25,159 bases of DNA from Suilimivivens sp963650485 (GTDB lineage: Bacteria > Bacillota > Clostridia > Lachnospirales > Lachnospiraceae). Below are positions 1 to 8,093 of the stretch, piece after piece (the stretch's first letter is position 1; every line of letters starts with the position of its first letter). The notes beneath the pieces were generated by a model. That model was not told the origin of the DNA. It did not search any database and worked only from the letters and a program-made list of their open reading frames with translations. The position numbers and the translations under genes were made by a program. The stretch is taken from the NCBI GenBank assembly GCA_963650485.1, contig CAVJLN010000042.1:1-25159 (forward strand), in the 5' to 3' direction.

Positions 1-2
1 GT

Positions 3-113
3 ATAACCGATGTCTCACTTCTGGAGAAATTGGTGAAGATTGCAGCAAAGACAGACCAGATTGGTGATTTTGAGCACATATTGGAAACTCAATCATTTTA
101 CAATAGGAAATAA
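3..113 (+). CDS. C-terminal end of an unidentified protein (5' cut by window edge)
   Basis: An open frame enters from the left edge and stops at TAA 111-113, giving about 36 residues that end in SFYNRK. The stretch is helical and charged (LLEKLVKIAAKTD, then DFEHIL). This resembles the C-terminal tail of Rpn/PD-(D/E)XK transposase-like nucleases, but such a short tail cannot settle it. Two hairpins with short T runs follow at 121-149 and 177-210, which suits the end of a transcription unit. MazG, a common neighbour at this place in Firmicutes, does not look like this at its C-terminus. Confidence 0.4.
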   Translation: MTDVSLLEKLVKIAAKTDQIGDFEHILETQSFYNRK

Positions 114-176
114 GCAACAGATCGTTCAACAAAAAACGATTTTATGTTTTTAACAGACTACTCGTTTTAGCATGTG

Positions 177-210
177 AAAATTGCGGAAAACCTTGAGAAA
201 TCCGCATTTT
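177..210 (+). terminator. Probable terminator of the upstream gene
   Basis: AAAA-T-TGCGGA (177-187, one bulged T) can pair with TCCGCATTTT (201-210) across a 13-nt loop, ending in four T. A smaller hairpin, ATCGTT (121-126) with AACGAT (135-140), followed by a T-rich run, lies just upstream. Together they separate the leftmost gene from the hup promoter. Confidence 0.45.
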
Positions 211-224
211 GATTTAAATTCACC

Positions 225-253
225 TTGACAAACAAGAGCAAAAACGATATATA
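225..253 (+). promoter_or_regulatory. Sigma-A type promoter of hup
   Basis: A perfect -35 box TTGACA (225-230) is followed after 17 nt by TATATA (248-253). An overlapping TATAAT (254-259) is also present but at a 23-nt spacing. Transcription should begin near 260-266, giving a leader of about 95 nt. That leader contains the direct repeat GATATCGAA at 298-306 and 318-326, exactly 20 bp apart. A strong vegetative promoter suits an abundant HU protein. Confidence 0.75.
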
Positions 254-358
254 TATAATAGACGTTTGTAAAGGGGCAGATCGTTCCACCGTCGTTGGAT
301 ATCGAACATTAGCATTAGATATCGAATAATACACTCAAATATGTAGGAGGAAGTTCAA

Positions 359-631
359 ATGAACAAAACAGAATTAATTGCAGCTATGGCTGATGCAGCC
401 GGCTTATCCAAGAAAGATGCAGAGAAGGCATTAAAGGCATTTACAGATGTTGTTGCAGAAGAACTTAAGAAGGATGGAAAGGTTCAGTTAGTTGGATTCG
501 GTACATTCGAAGTATCCCAGAGAGCAGCAAGAGAAGGAAGAAATCCTCAGACCGGCAAGACAATGAGTATTCCTGCTTCTAAGGCTCCTAAGTTTAAAGC
601 TGGTAAGGCTTTAAAGGATTCCATTAACTAA
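359..631 (+). CDS. hup: HU family DNA-binding protein
   Basis: This 90-residue protein is full length for HU, the dimeric nucleoid protein that bends and compacts DNA. The start MNKTELIAAMADAAGLSKKD and the core GFGTFEVSQRAAREGRNPQTG are diagnostic: the GRNPQTG stretch is the DNA-binding beta arm that carries the intercalating proline. The start is fixed by AGGAGG (345-350), 8 nt before ATG. It has its own consensus promoter and a strong intrinsic terminator at 657-688, so it is mostly a one-gene transcript. It is followed by rqcP, the usual Firmicute order. IHF is less likely because of the Firmicute context and close HU match. Confidence 0.97.
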   Translation: MNKTELIAAMADAAGLSKKDAEKALKAFTDVVAEELKKDGKVQLVGFGTFEVSQRAAREGRNPQTGKTMSIPASKAPKFKAGKALKDSIN

Positions 632-656
632 GTTATATTGGTTGGAACTAACCGAA

Positions 657-688
657 GTGTCGCTGCATTGCAACGGCACTTTTTTTTT
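657..688 (+). terminator. Intrinsic terminator between hup and rqcP
   Basis: GTGTCGCTGC (657-666), loop ATT and GCAACGGCAC (670-679) form a ten-position stem with one mismatch and one G-U pair, followed by nine T (680-688). The longer reading of the next ORF from ATG 642 would run through this hairpin, which argues for the internal GTG start at 702. Read-through is probably how rqcP is expressed, as no separate promoter is visible. Confidence 0.85.
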
Positions 689-701
689 CAGGAGGTGTCA
701 T

Positions 702-941
702 GTGAGACTCGACAAATATTTGAAGGTATCCCGTTTGATTAAAAGAAGAACTGTAGCTAACGAAGCCTGTGATGCGGGCAGAGTTCTGGTGAATGACAAG
801 CCTGCCAAGGCATCCACGAATGTCAAAGAAGGAGACATCATTACGATTGCTTTTGGAAACAAGGAGGAGAAGGTTGAAGTACTTTCCGTTCAGGAAGTGG
901 TTAAGAAGGACGAAGCCAAGGAGTTATTTCGATACGTATAG
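702..941 (+). CDS. rqcP: S4-domain RNA-binding protein RqcP (YabO/Hsp15 type)
   Basis: The 79-residue product VRLDKYLKVSRLIKRRT...ANEACDAGRVLVNDKPAKAST is a compact S4 domain. The family binds 23S rRNA/tRNA on obstructed 50S subunits and works with RqcH in adding alanine tails during ribosome quality control in Firmicutes. The start is GTG 702, with AGGAGG at 690-695 and 6-nt spacing. A longer frame from ATG 642 is open, but it would translate the hup terminator hairpin and lacks a good binding site. In most Firmicutes yabP follows within a few nucleotides; here a 7-kb insertion separates them. Confidence 0.92.
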   Translation: MRLDKYLKVSRLIKRRTVANEACDAGRVLVNDKPAKASTNVKEGDIITIAFGNKEEKVEVLSVQEVVKKDEAKELFRYV

Positions 942-959
942 TATAAAGGATATATCCGT

Positions 960-1015
960 GTAACCATTCAGTACGGGGTGAAGCATTTGCTGCTGAGACA
1001 GTACAAAACAGTTAC
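960..1015 (+). repeat. Short inverted-repeat element, possible relative of the 154-bp element
   Basis: This 56-bp stretch begins GTAACCATTCAGTAC and ends GTACAAAACAGTTAC, so its termini are imperfect inverted repeats. The left end resembles the terminal repeat GTAACTATTCAGA of the 154-bp elements at 9416 and 15138. It sits in the rqcP to AAA gap, at the left edge of the inserted two-gene block. It may be a shrunken copy, but it is short enough for chance to matter. Confidence 0.35.
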
Positions 1016-1060
1016 GTATCCGTTATAGGTTCAGATTTGCAGGGGCGGGAGAATAAAGAT

Positions 1061-3064
1061 ATGAAAATAATAGATTTGCAGCACTGGTGTAGCTTTTATC
1101 AGAATGTGTGTGAGCTTGTATTGAAAAGCTCAGATGAGGCGGAAAACGAGAAGCAGAAGCTCAGGGAGCTGTTTTATTTGTATTATAAAAGTGATGCTGT
1201 GTACGATCTGACGCCGATGGAGCTTGCCTTGGTAATGCTTCTGGCAGCAGGAAATCTCGATGGAAAGGTCTGTTCACAGCTGCAGTTGATTTCACAGATG
1301 TTTTCTGAGAATAATCTGACATTTCGTGCAGCTTCCTCCATATTATCCGCATTCCTTAATGGAGATGATCTTACCTGGGAGCCTCTGTTTGATAAAGACG
1401 GTGTTTTTCAACAGTATTTTGTAACTATTACAGACCAGAAATCCAGGAACATGAATTCCGTAATCTCGCTGAAGGATCATGTCATTCCAGCCCTGCAGGG
1501 CAGGAGAATTTCTGTGAAGAAGGCCTCCTTTTGTCTGGAATATGCAGAGAATGACAGGCATACAGCAATGATTGGGAGGCAAAAGGAAACAGACTGGTTA
1601 AAGGATATCTTTGTGAAAGTGATCCTGCCCGGAAGGAATGGGGTGATCCAGTTAAAGGGGGATGCCGGAGAAGGCAAAAAGCATGCAGTCTCCTATCTGG
1701 CAGGATATTTCTATCAGGAGCTTCTGATTCTGGATGGAAGGTATCTGGTGAATATGAATATGGAGGATATTCGAAGTGTCCTCGATCTGGCAGAGCAGGC
1801 GGTATTTTTTAATGATGCTCTCCTGTATCTTGATCTGAATGGTCTGGGGACAGGAGCAGATTCTGAGGACGGTGAAATGTCGAATGCTGCCTATAAGCTA
1901 TTCGCGGTATTGTCCATGCTTCAACAGGAGCTCCGGTATTTTATTGTGGGAGGGAGCTGCCAGATCAGCGAATGGATACGAAGCTCCAGTCCTTTGTACA
2001 TATGTGAATGGGAGCATATGCCGGCAGCCGAACAAAAACAGCTGTGGAGACATTTTGCAAAAGAGCAATCGGTAGAGCTGAGTGAAGATATTTCTGAGGA
2101 TGAGCTGGTTTCCGTTTATGATCTTACCCCCCGGACGATAGAAGCCGTGATTAAAATGTGTGTACCATTTGCCGCAGAAACGTACAGTCAGAAGATGATT
2201 ACCAGGCAGCTGCTGACAGAATCCATTAAAAAGATGATTGTGGCGAATTTTGACCGGATGGTTACAAAGCTGGAGAGTCCCTTCGGGTGGGAGGATTTGA
2301 AGGTATCGGAGCAGACCAGGAAGAAAATGCAGAGTGCGATTCAGCGGATCCGATATAGAAATGTAGTAAATGACAGCTTTGGATTTGGAAAGAAGCTGCC
2401 CTATGGACAGGGAGTTGTGATTGCATTATATGGTCCATCCGGAACAGGAAAGACGATGGCAGCTACCGTTATTGCGAATGAGCTGAATCTTGATATATAC
2501 CGGATTGATCTGTCGCAGGTCAGCAGTAAATATATTGGGGAAAGTGAGAAAAATTTAGCCCGGATCTTTGACACAGCCAAAAACAGCAACGCAATTCTGT
2601 TTTTTGATGAGGCAGATTCCTTATTTGCAAAGCGTACCGACGTCGGAAGCGCCAATGATAAATATGCGAATGCAGAGACAGGCTTCCTGCTTCAAAAGCT
2701 GGAAGAATACAGAGGACTTTCCATTCTTGCTACTAATCTTCTGCAAAGCTTTGATGCTGCATTTAAGAGAAGAATCACCTATATGATTCCGTTGGAGAGA
2801 CCGACGGAAGCAGAGCAGCTGGAATTGTGGAAGAGCATTTTCCCAAAGGAGGCACCGCTTGCAGAGGATGTCCGCTTTGAAACCTTTGTAAGATATGCCG
2901 GTGAATTAACGGGAAGTGGGATCAAGTCAGCCGCAATCGCTGCAGCATATCATGCAGCAGCAGATAACCGCAGGATCACACAGAAGGATATTGCGGAGGC
3001 AGTGAACGACGAATACATGAAAACAGGGCATACCAGTATTTTGAACAAGTTATGGGTGGAGTAA
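1061..3064 (+). CDS. AAA+ ATPase of the eCIS-associated (Afp15-like) type
   Basis: 667 residues from ATG 1061, chosen because GGGAG (1047-1051) lies 9 nt upstream; an 8-residue longer form from TTG 1037 is also open. Residues 1-170 form a helical domain. Residues about 170-400 look like a degenerate first ATPase module with the P-loop-like GDAGEGKK (200-207). Residues about 420-640 are a full AAA module with Walker A GPSGTGKT (458-465), Walker B ILFFDEAD (512-519) and a sensor/arginine-finger region ATNLLQSFDAAFKRRI. The run GWEDLKVSEQTRKKM...FGFGKKL before Walker A and SKYIGESEKNL after it are, from memory, typical of the ATPases in contractile injection (eCIS) loci. No structural eCIS gene is nearby. 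The gene ends 3 nt before the giant ORF, so the two are presumably made together and may act together as remodeller and substrate or partner. Confidence 0.8.
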   Translation: MKIIDLQHWCSFYQNVCELVLKSSDEAENEKQKLRELFYLYYKSDAVYDLTPMELALVMLLAAGNLDGKVCSQLQLISQMFSENNLTFRAASSILSAFLNGDDLTWEPLFDKDGVFQQYFVTITDQKSRNMNSVISLKDHVIPALQGRRISVKKASFCLEYAENDRHTAMIGRQKETDWLKDIFVKVILPGRNGVIQLKGDAGEGKKHAVSYLAGYFYQELLILDGRYLVNMNMEDIRSVLDLAEQAVFFNDALLYLDLNGLGTGADSEDGEMSNAAYKLFAVLSMLQQELRYFIVGGSCQISEWIRSSSPLYICEWEHMPAAEQKQLWRHFAKEQSVELSEDISEDELVSVYDLTPRTIEAVIKMCVPFAAETYSQKMITRQLLTESIKKMIVANFDRMVTKLESPFGWEDLKVSEQTRKKMQSAIQRIRYRNVVNDSFGFGKKLPYGQGVVIALYGPSGTGKTMAATVIANELNLDIYRIDLSQVSSKYIGESEKNLARIFDTAKNSNAILFFDEADSLFAKRTDVGSANDKYANAETGFLLQKLEEYRGLSILATNLLQSFDAAFKRRITYMIPLERPTEAEQLELWKSIFPKEAPLAEDVRFETFVRYAGELTGSGIKSAAIAAAYHAAADNRRITQKDIAEAVNDEYMKTGHTSILNKLWVE

Positions 3065-3067
3065 GAG

Positions 3068-6000
3068 ATGAAGGATGCAAAGCTTAATGTAAAAGAGGTT
3101 ATGGATAAGGGGAAAGACCGGAAGAACTCCATGGATGTAAGGGAGCGTGCGGTTTTTTCTGCATATGAAAGAGAGACAGATGCGAGTGGGTATGAGGATC
3201 TGGAGATTGATGCGGAAGGAATAGACAGAAGGGAACGTGCAAAGAGTCTGGGCTTTTTTAAGGATCAGGCAAGCTGGATTCATTTTTTGCATGAAAATGT
3301 GAATTTTAATATCAATGCGACCAGATTTAAGGGTAAGGAATCCTATCAGGTTCGGGGCGGTGTTGTAGAGCTTGGACAGGGTCTTGTACTGGATATGAAT
3401 TCGGTTACATTAATCGGACTTACAGGCAACAAAGCTTACACTCCGGAGAAGGAAAACGTACAGTTCATTTATGTCAGCAAAACAGACCATTCCATGCATG
3501 AGGGTGAAGTATCAACGGAAGCCCTGTCTAAGGAGAGTGCACTGGCCGCACCGGAAGCGGCATTTTCTGAGAATCATATCCCGGCGCTTCATGGTTTTAT
3601 CCGTGATGATATTAAACTTAATAAAAGAGAAAGATTGAAGGCAGGTACCGTTACCCTTACCGAGAAGGGGATGGTTTATGATGATGCAGTACTTGTCAGT
3701 AAAAAAAGAGGAATTGAAACGGAACAGAAGGTTCAGGCAGAGATTGGTCAGAGTGAAGGAAATGAAGAGCAGATTAAAATTGTGAGAGAAGCTGCACCGG
3801 CATCACAGAGTACGGAAGATCCAGGCACTACTCAGGATGAATCACAGAAACGGGATCAACAGAAGCGTAAGAAAAAGGTTCGTAAAAAGGTTCATAAAAA
3901 GGATCAGGACATAGATCCGAATAAGGATAAGGATACAGGAAATAATCAGGACACGAATAAGGACAAGGATACAGGAAATAATCAGGACACAAATAAGGAC
4001 ATCGTAACCGATCCGGGCAAGAACACAGAGGATGTTCCTGAAGGGCCTCAGGACATTGTTCCAAACGAAGTCCCGGAAACAGAGCAGGAAGAGCAGGAGC
4101 AGGAGCAGGAGCAGGAGGATTCCGACCTGTCACATTCTTTTTCACTTTTGGAAAAAGTGGTGAATAACGAGAGCCCGACAGAGAAAGCACAGGAAAAACT
4201 GGAGAAAGAAAAAAAGATTGAAGAAATATCGGTCTGGGAATATATCCAGGCGTTTATTAAGGATGATACAGACAGTGCGGCAGGACAGCGTCTGCAATGG
4301 GTGAAGTCAGCTTTGCGGGATCTTATGGCTGGAAAGCTGCCCGGAGAGCTGGAGGATAATGAAAAAGAACAGATGCATATTCTGGATGCTCCCGAGGTGA
4401 ATTATCTTGATGACATGAAGCAGAAATTTCCGATTTTACCATGTCTGGACGGTTTTATCAGTCTGACACCGAACTTCGAGGTCGGAGTCAGTCTTGATAC
4501 GGATTTCAATATATCAAATGCAGACCAGGCAAAGGAAAAGCTGGGTGAGTTTTCTGAGGCTGTAAATGAAAAGATGGAGCCGGAACAGGCGAAAGAAAAA
4601 ATGATGAATTTTCTTGCTGTTGTTGCGGTGGATACAGGAGTCAGTCTTGCGCTGAAGGGCTCCATATCAGCGAAAGTGGCTCTGGGACTGATTGTAGGGT
4701 TGGGAAGCCTGATTTCCGCAAGCTCCAGCTTGTATGCAGCTTTAGAGCTTTCCGGACAGGCAGGAGATGAGAATGAAATCCTGAAGGCAACCCTGTCGGG
4801 TCCGCAGCTGAATCTGCAGGAAATTTATGACAAGGGCATCGGGAAGGAAATATTAAACAACGGCTTTACGGTTAAATTCGAAGGGGGAATCGGAGTTTCA
4901 GCAGAAATCGGAGGGGAAATCAATTTAGAATCTGAGGTTCTGCAGTGGGAACAGGGATGGGAAAAGGATTTTGCGTCATGGAATCTCGCAACGGTTCAGT
5001 ATTCCAAGGAAGCAAGGCATGAAGCGGGAGCTTCCATCTTTGATCTTCAATTTGTCCAGAGCGCATTCAGTGCGCAGGCATTTAAACATTCATTGAAGGA
5101 AACAAGCAGTACCTATGGGTTTACCTTCTCAAGGGAATCCATTGAATTAAATAAACTGGTGAAGCAGTCCAGGATGGAAGCGGGTGAGGCTCAGGAGCTT
5201 CTGGAGGCCTTTTCTGTTCTGGAAAATAAGGACATAACGGATATTACGGAGAACGACTTGGATGAAGTCAAAGGAAAGCTGATCGAGAAAGAACTGATCA
5301 GAACGAACAGAAGGAATGAACTGGAGAATAAGAAAGAAACCAAAGTATTGCAGCAGGATGTAGAAGGCAATGTACTGGAGGCACAGGATGGTATTAAGAA
5401 GCATCAGCTGCGGATACAGGAGATGGAGCAATGGAAGAGCCAGCAGAAGGAGGGCGCAGACCATGAGGAAGGAAGTGCCTATCGAAAATACATAGAGATA
5501 ACCTCTGAAGCTAAGGGCTTGAAGGAGTATATGGATAGGGAGCTGGATGAGAAAGCTCTGGAACAGTACGCAACGAAGGAGGCACTGCTGAAGTATGAGC
5601 AGGAGCGCAATGGAAAGCTTCGTGCTGTCTATGAAGATCATATTGCGATGATTAACAATTATATTTCACAGGGGCATGAGGAAACAGAGCCGAGTGAGGA
5701 TTTCGCGAATCTTTATCTTAAGGCTGCCGGTGACTCGATCAGTCATGTGATTTCCCAATATGTTACTGCGGATCAGCTAAGGGAGTATGAAAACGGACGT
5801 GTCAGCACCATTGGGGAAAAGCATCAGACCAGACTGGATCGTCTGAAAGAAAAAGCAAAGGAGCTGAATATAGAAGATAAGCTTTCTGAAAAGAATGGGG
5901 AGTTTCTGGACTTCTATAAGAAGGAGCTTAAGGGGCAGCGTATTCTGGAGGACCCGTTTGCTTATGCAATTGATATAGATGCCCTGATTGATATGGAAAC

Positions 6001-7933
6001 GAATCTGCTTGAGGAAGACACGGGGAAGCATTATGAAGTATACGATAAGCTTGAGAAGCTGAATCAGGCTTACGCCAATGCGTCAGAGAAGGAGAAGGCA
6101 AGGCTGGATAAAAGATCACGGGACATTCTGTTCCATTCCGGACTGTATACCTTTGAAGATTATCAGAAATATGCTTACAAGAGTCTGACGGTGGATGAAC
6201 TGATCGAATATGAACAGCGTAAGACAGATGAGATTAAGGCAAAGCTGATCGAAGAGAGTGAAAAGGAAAACAAGAAAAAATTATTGAAGAGTGTAGATCG
6301 GGACGGAGTTCTGAGTTATTTCTTCAATAATAACAACCGCAAGGCGGTCATCCGGGAAAGTGTGGATATTGAAACACTGATTCAATATGAAACTGACCGG
6401 TATACAGAGTATCTTATTAATGAAAAAGACAAAGATGCCGCAAATCATAAAAACAGGGTCGATATCCTGAAGAGGCAATATGATATTGCAATGAAATTCG
6501 GTGAGAACGAAATAGAAAAAAGGCAGGAGATGTTCAGGAAGATACGTGAGGATTATTTCAGCGGTGCCATTGATGTACAGGGAAGGGGAAAGACTACAAA
6601 AAAAGGTACCAAAAAAAATACAAGGTTCCTTGATCTGGCGGCCAGTGGCAAAGAGGATACCTTAAAGTATGTCGACCGAAGCATAAAGCAGGCATTGATC
6701 GAAGAGGCTTTGAAACAGTCGCAGGAGATTGGGCACAGAGCTCATTATAATGACCTGATGAAGTTAAAGGAATTAAAGGAAAAGGCAGAGAATGGAGAAA
6801 TCACGGATGCTGAAATCTGGGCGGTCTACCGGGATCGTGGAGGAGGCAAGGGCTTTGCAAGAAATTATCTGGAGGAGCACAAGCAGGATAAGGAGGAGGA
6901 TATTACCACACCACAGATGTTCCGTTATATGGCCAATCGACTGGGCAAGAAGGCAAGAGCCGGTTGGTTTAAGCGTCAAATGATGTCTCTGATTAATGAT
7001 TTTAAAACGGAAGCAGCCGGAGAGGAGGGAAGCCTGCAGAGTGCTGCTGTGGGAGCACTTGGAATTAGTTCGGCATCCCGGGAGGACTTTGCAGCCCTTT
7101 TGGAAAACGGAGGACTTCAGAGACTTCGAAGCCTTGTCAAGCTGAAGGATCAGGAAGAATTCCAGAAGCTTGAGCCTGAGGAAAGAAGAAAACAATTGGC
7201 AGCCTTTTATAAAAGTAAGCTTCAGGGTGACCAGATCATAAAGGACTATTATAAAGAGCATGTTGCCAATTATCTGACACCGGCTGTCATTATGCAATAT
7301 GAAGAAGGGCGTCTGTATGAAAAGACCAGGAAGCATCAGGAACGTTTAAAAATGCTGAATGATACTTCCATAACGGATGAAGAGAAGACCCGGCAATACC
7401 GTCAGCTGGCAATGGAGGACGGAAATGAGCTGAAGGATAAATTTAATTTTGCTTGGAGTCTGATCAGCAAAAGCTACGCAACAGGAGCGGATAAGGCAAT
7501 TGCAGAAAAGATCAACACGGTGCTTACCCCTGCAAGTGCACTGGATTTTGAAAAAAAGAGCCTGGAAAAAGCATCTGCCAAGCATCAGGTAAGAATCAAT
7601 ATGCTGAAGGACGATAAACTGACGGATCGCGAGGCCTGGGATAGATACCGGGATCTGGGAGGCGGAGATGGATTCAAAAAGAGCAATGAGCTCCAGATCA
7701 ATTCCGTGAAAGCAGGTCTTCTGGGGCGAGAGTATCACATGGGCATATATACGTATGACCAGATTCATGATTACGAAACGCAAAGGCTTCAGTATTATAA
7801 GAATCGTGAGGCGGAAGCACAGGCTCCGATGGAGAAGCTGGATGAACAGATTAAGGTGGTGACAGAGCAGATCAGGAAAATTCAGAACGCAATTGAAAAA
7901 TGTGAAGCCATTAAGAAGCAGATGCATACATAA
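3068..7933 (+). CDS. Giant repeat-rich coiled-coil protein of unknown function, partner of the AAA+ ATPase
   Basis: 1621 residues; I do not recognise the family. GGAG (3058-3061) inside the end of the ATPase gene gives a start 6 nt later, so translation is probably coupled. In order: residues 1-235 are a folded N-terminal part with a beta-rich segment (YQVRGGVVELGQGLVLD); about 236-360 are a low-complexity Lys/Asp/Asn/Glu linker with a 12-residue tandem repeat (NKDKDTGNNQDT) and a run of Glu-Gln; about 440-690 are a Gly-rich domain with one hydrophobic stretch (537-561); about 700-1621 are alpha-helical with at least nine copies of a loose YExxR...KHxxRLxxLK motif. There is no signal peptide, obvious catalytic motif or HExxH protease site. 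It could be a scaffold, a large cargo or toxin, or a filament-like partner of the ATPase. No shadow ORF in other frames looks real. Confidence 0.85.
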   Translation: MKDAKLNVKEVMDKGKDRKNSMDVRERAVFSAYERETDASGYEDLEIDAEGIDRRERAKSLGFFKDQASWIHFLHENVNFNINATRFKGKESYQVRGGVVELGQGLVLDMNSVTLIGLTGNKAYTPEKENVQFIYVSKTDHSMHEGEVSTEALSKESALAAPEAAFSENHIPALHGFIRDDIKLNKRERLKAGTVTLTEKGMVYDDAVLVSKKRGIETEQKVQAEIGQSEGNEEQIKIVREAAPASQSTEDPGTTQDESQKRDQQKRKKKVRKKVHKKDQDIDPNKDKDTGNNQDTNKDKDTGNNQDTNKDIVTDPGKNTEDVPEGPQDIVPNEVPETEQEEQEQEQEQEDSDLSHSFSLLEKVVNNESPTEKAQEKLEKEKKIEEISVWEYIQAFIKDDTDSAAGQRLQWVKSALRDLMAGKLPGELEDNEKEQMHILDAPEVNYLDDMKQKFPILPCLDGFISLTPNFEVGVSLDTDFNISNADQAKEKLGEFSEAVNEKMEPEQAKEKMMNFLAVVAVDTGVSLALKGSISAKVALGLIVGLGSLISASSSLYAALELSGQAGDENEILKATLSGPQLNLQEIYDKGIGKEILNNGFTVKFEGGIGVSAEIGGEINLESEVLQWEQGWEKDFASWNLATVQYSKEARHEAGASIFDLQFVQSAFSAQAFKHSLKETSSTYGFTFSRESIELNKLVKQSRMEAGEAQELLEAFSVLENKDITDITENDLDEVKGKLIEKELIRTNRRNELENKKETKVLQQDVEGNVLEAQDGIKKHQLRIQEMEQWKSQQKEGADHEEGSAYRKYIEITSEAKGLKEYMDRELDEKALEQYATKEALLKYEQERNGKLRAVYEDHIAMINNYISQGHEETEPSEDFANLYLKAAGDSISHVISQYVTADQLREYENGRVSTIGEKHQTRLDRLKEKAKELNIEDKLSEKNGEFLDFYKKELKGQRILEDPFAYAIDIDALIDMETNLLEEDTGKHYEVYDKLEKLNQAYANASEKEKARLDKRSRDILFHSGLYTFEDYQKYAYKSLTVDELIEYEQRKTDEIKAKLIEESEKENKKKLLKSVDRDGVLSYFFNNNNRKAVIRESVDIETLIQYETDRYTEYLINEKDKDAANHKNRVDILKRQYDIAMKFGENEIEKRQEMFRKIREDYFSGAIDVQGRGKTTKKGTKKNTRFLDLAASGKEDTLKYVDRSIKQALIEEALKQSQEIGHRAHYNDLMKLKELKEKAENGEITDAEIWAVYRDRGGGKGFARNYLEEHKQDKEEDITTPQMFRYMANRLGKKARAGWFKRQMMSLINDFKTEAAGEEGSLQSAAVGALGISSASREDFAALLENGGLQRLRSLVKLKDQEEFQKLEPEERRKQLAAFYKSKLQGDQIIKDYYKEHVANYLTPAVIMQYEEGRLYEKTRKHQERLKMLNDTSITDEEKTRQYRQLAMEDGNELKDKFNFAWSLISKSYATGADKAIAEKINTVLTPASALDFEKKSLEKASAKHQVRINMLKDDKLTDREAWDRYRDLGGGDGFKKSNELQINSVKAGLLGREYHMGIYTYDQIHDYETQRLQYYKNREAEAQAPMEKLDEQIKVVTEQIRKIQNAIEKCEAIKKQMHT
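3920..4000 (+). repeat. 36-bp tandem repeat inside the giant gene
   Basis: Two 36-bp units (3920-3955 and 3956-3991) and the first 9 bp of a third encode NKDKDTGNNQDT twice plus NKD. The units are almost identical at DNA level, so recent slippage is likely. They form part of a hydrophilic linker, where copy number could vary without disturbing a fold. The frame stays open throughout. Confidence 0.85.
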
Positions 7934-7981
7934 TGTATCGTAATCGCTCAACCATGAAGAAAGAAGCATGAGGTTACTCAA

Positions 7982-8024
7982 AAATGATCCGTTGGATCAT
8001 TTATGAGTTTGCATGGCAACTCAT
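7982..8024 (+). repeat. Two adjacent small hairpins downstream of the giant gene
   Basis: AAATGATCC (7982-7990), loop GTT and GGATCATTT (7994-8002) form a 9-bp stem. Immediately after it, ATGAGTT (8003-8009) pairs with AACTCAT (8018-8024) around TGCATGGC. Neither is followed by a real T tract, so they are poor intrinsic terminators and read-through toward yabP is expected. The TTTGCATGGC in the second loop recalls the right end of the repeat elements elsewhere in the window. Confidence 0.5.
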
Positions 8025-8049
8025 ATCCTCCCCATGACCTGCATATAGT
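8021..8049 (+). promoter_or_regulatory. Candidate sigma-E promoter of yabP-yabQ
   Basis: TCATATC (8021-8027) matches the sigma-E -35 consensus KMATATT at six of seven positions. Fourteen nt later CATATAGT (8042-8049) matches the -10 consensus CATACAMT at six of eight. The 14-nt spacing is what sigma-E uses, and yabP/yabQ belong to the sigma-E regulon in Bacillus subtilis. Transcription would start near 8056, inside the loop of the hairpin described at 8030-8093. Confidence 0.5.
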
Positions 8050-8093
8050 TATTTAAAGATAACAATTCAGAGCAAAATGCAGGAGTCATGGGG
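8030..8093 (+). promoter_or_regulatory. Long hairpin sequestering the yabP ribosome binding site
   Basis: CCCCATGAC (8030-8038) pairs perfectly with GTCATGGGG (8085-8093), and CTGCAT (8039-8044) pairs with ATGCAG (8077-8082), leaving a 2-nt bulge and a 32-nt loop. The 3' arm contains AGGAG (8081-8085), the yabP Shine-Dalgarno. In a transcript reading through from upstream, this site would be buried. There is no T tract, so it is not a terminator. A transcript from the sigma-E-like promoter would begin in the loop, lack the 5' arm and leave the site free. Confidence 0.6.

Noticed and set aside
642..701. N-terminal extension of RqcP from ATG 642
   Set aside because: It would translate the hup terminator hairpin and its T tract; GTG 702 has AGGAGG at ideal spacing and matches the family start.
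3068..7933. Giant protein as a DUF4157-type protease or metalloprotease toxin of an eCIS
   Set aside because: No HExxH or other catalytic signature was found on reading through the protein.
6773..7981. Minus-strand ORFs of 187 and 211 codons opposite the giant gene
   Set aside because: Leu/Ile/Phe-rich shadows of Glu/Lys-rich coding sequence; one also covers the end-of-gene hairpins.
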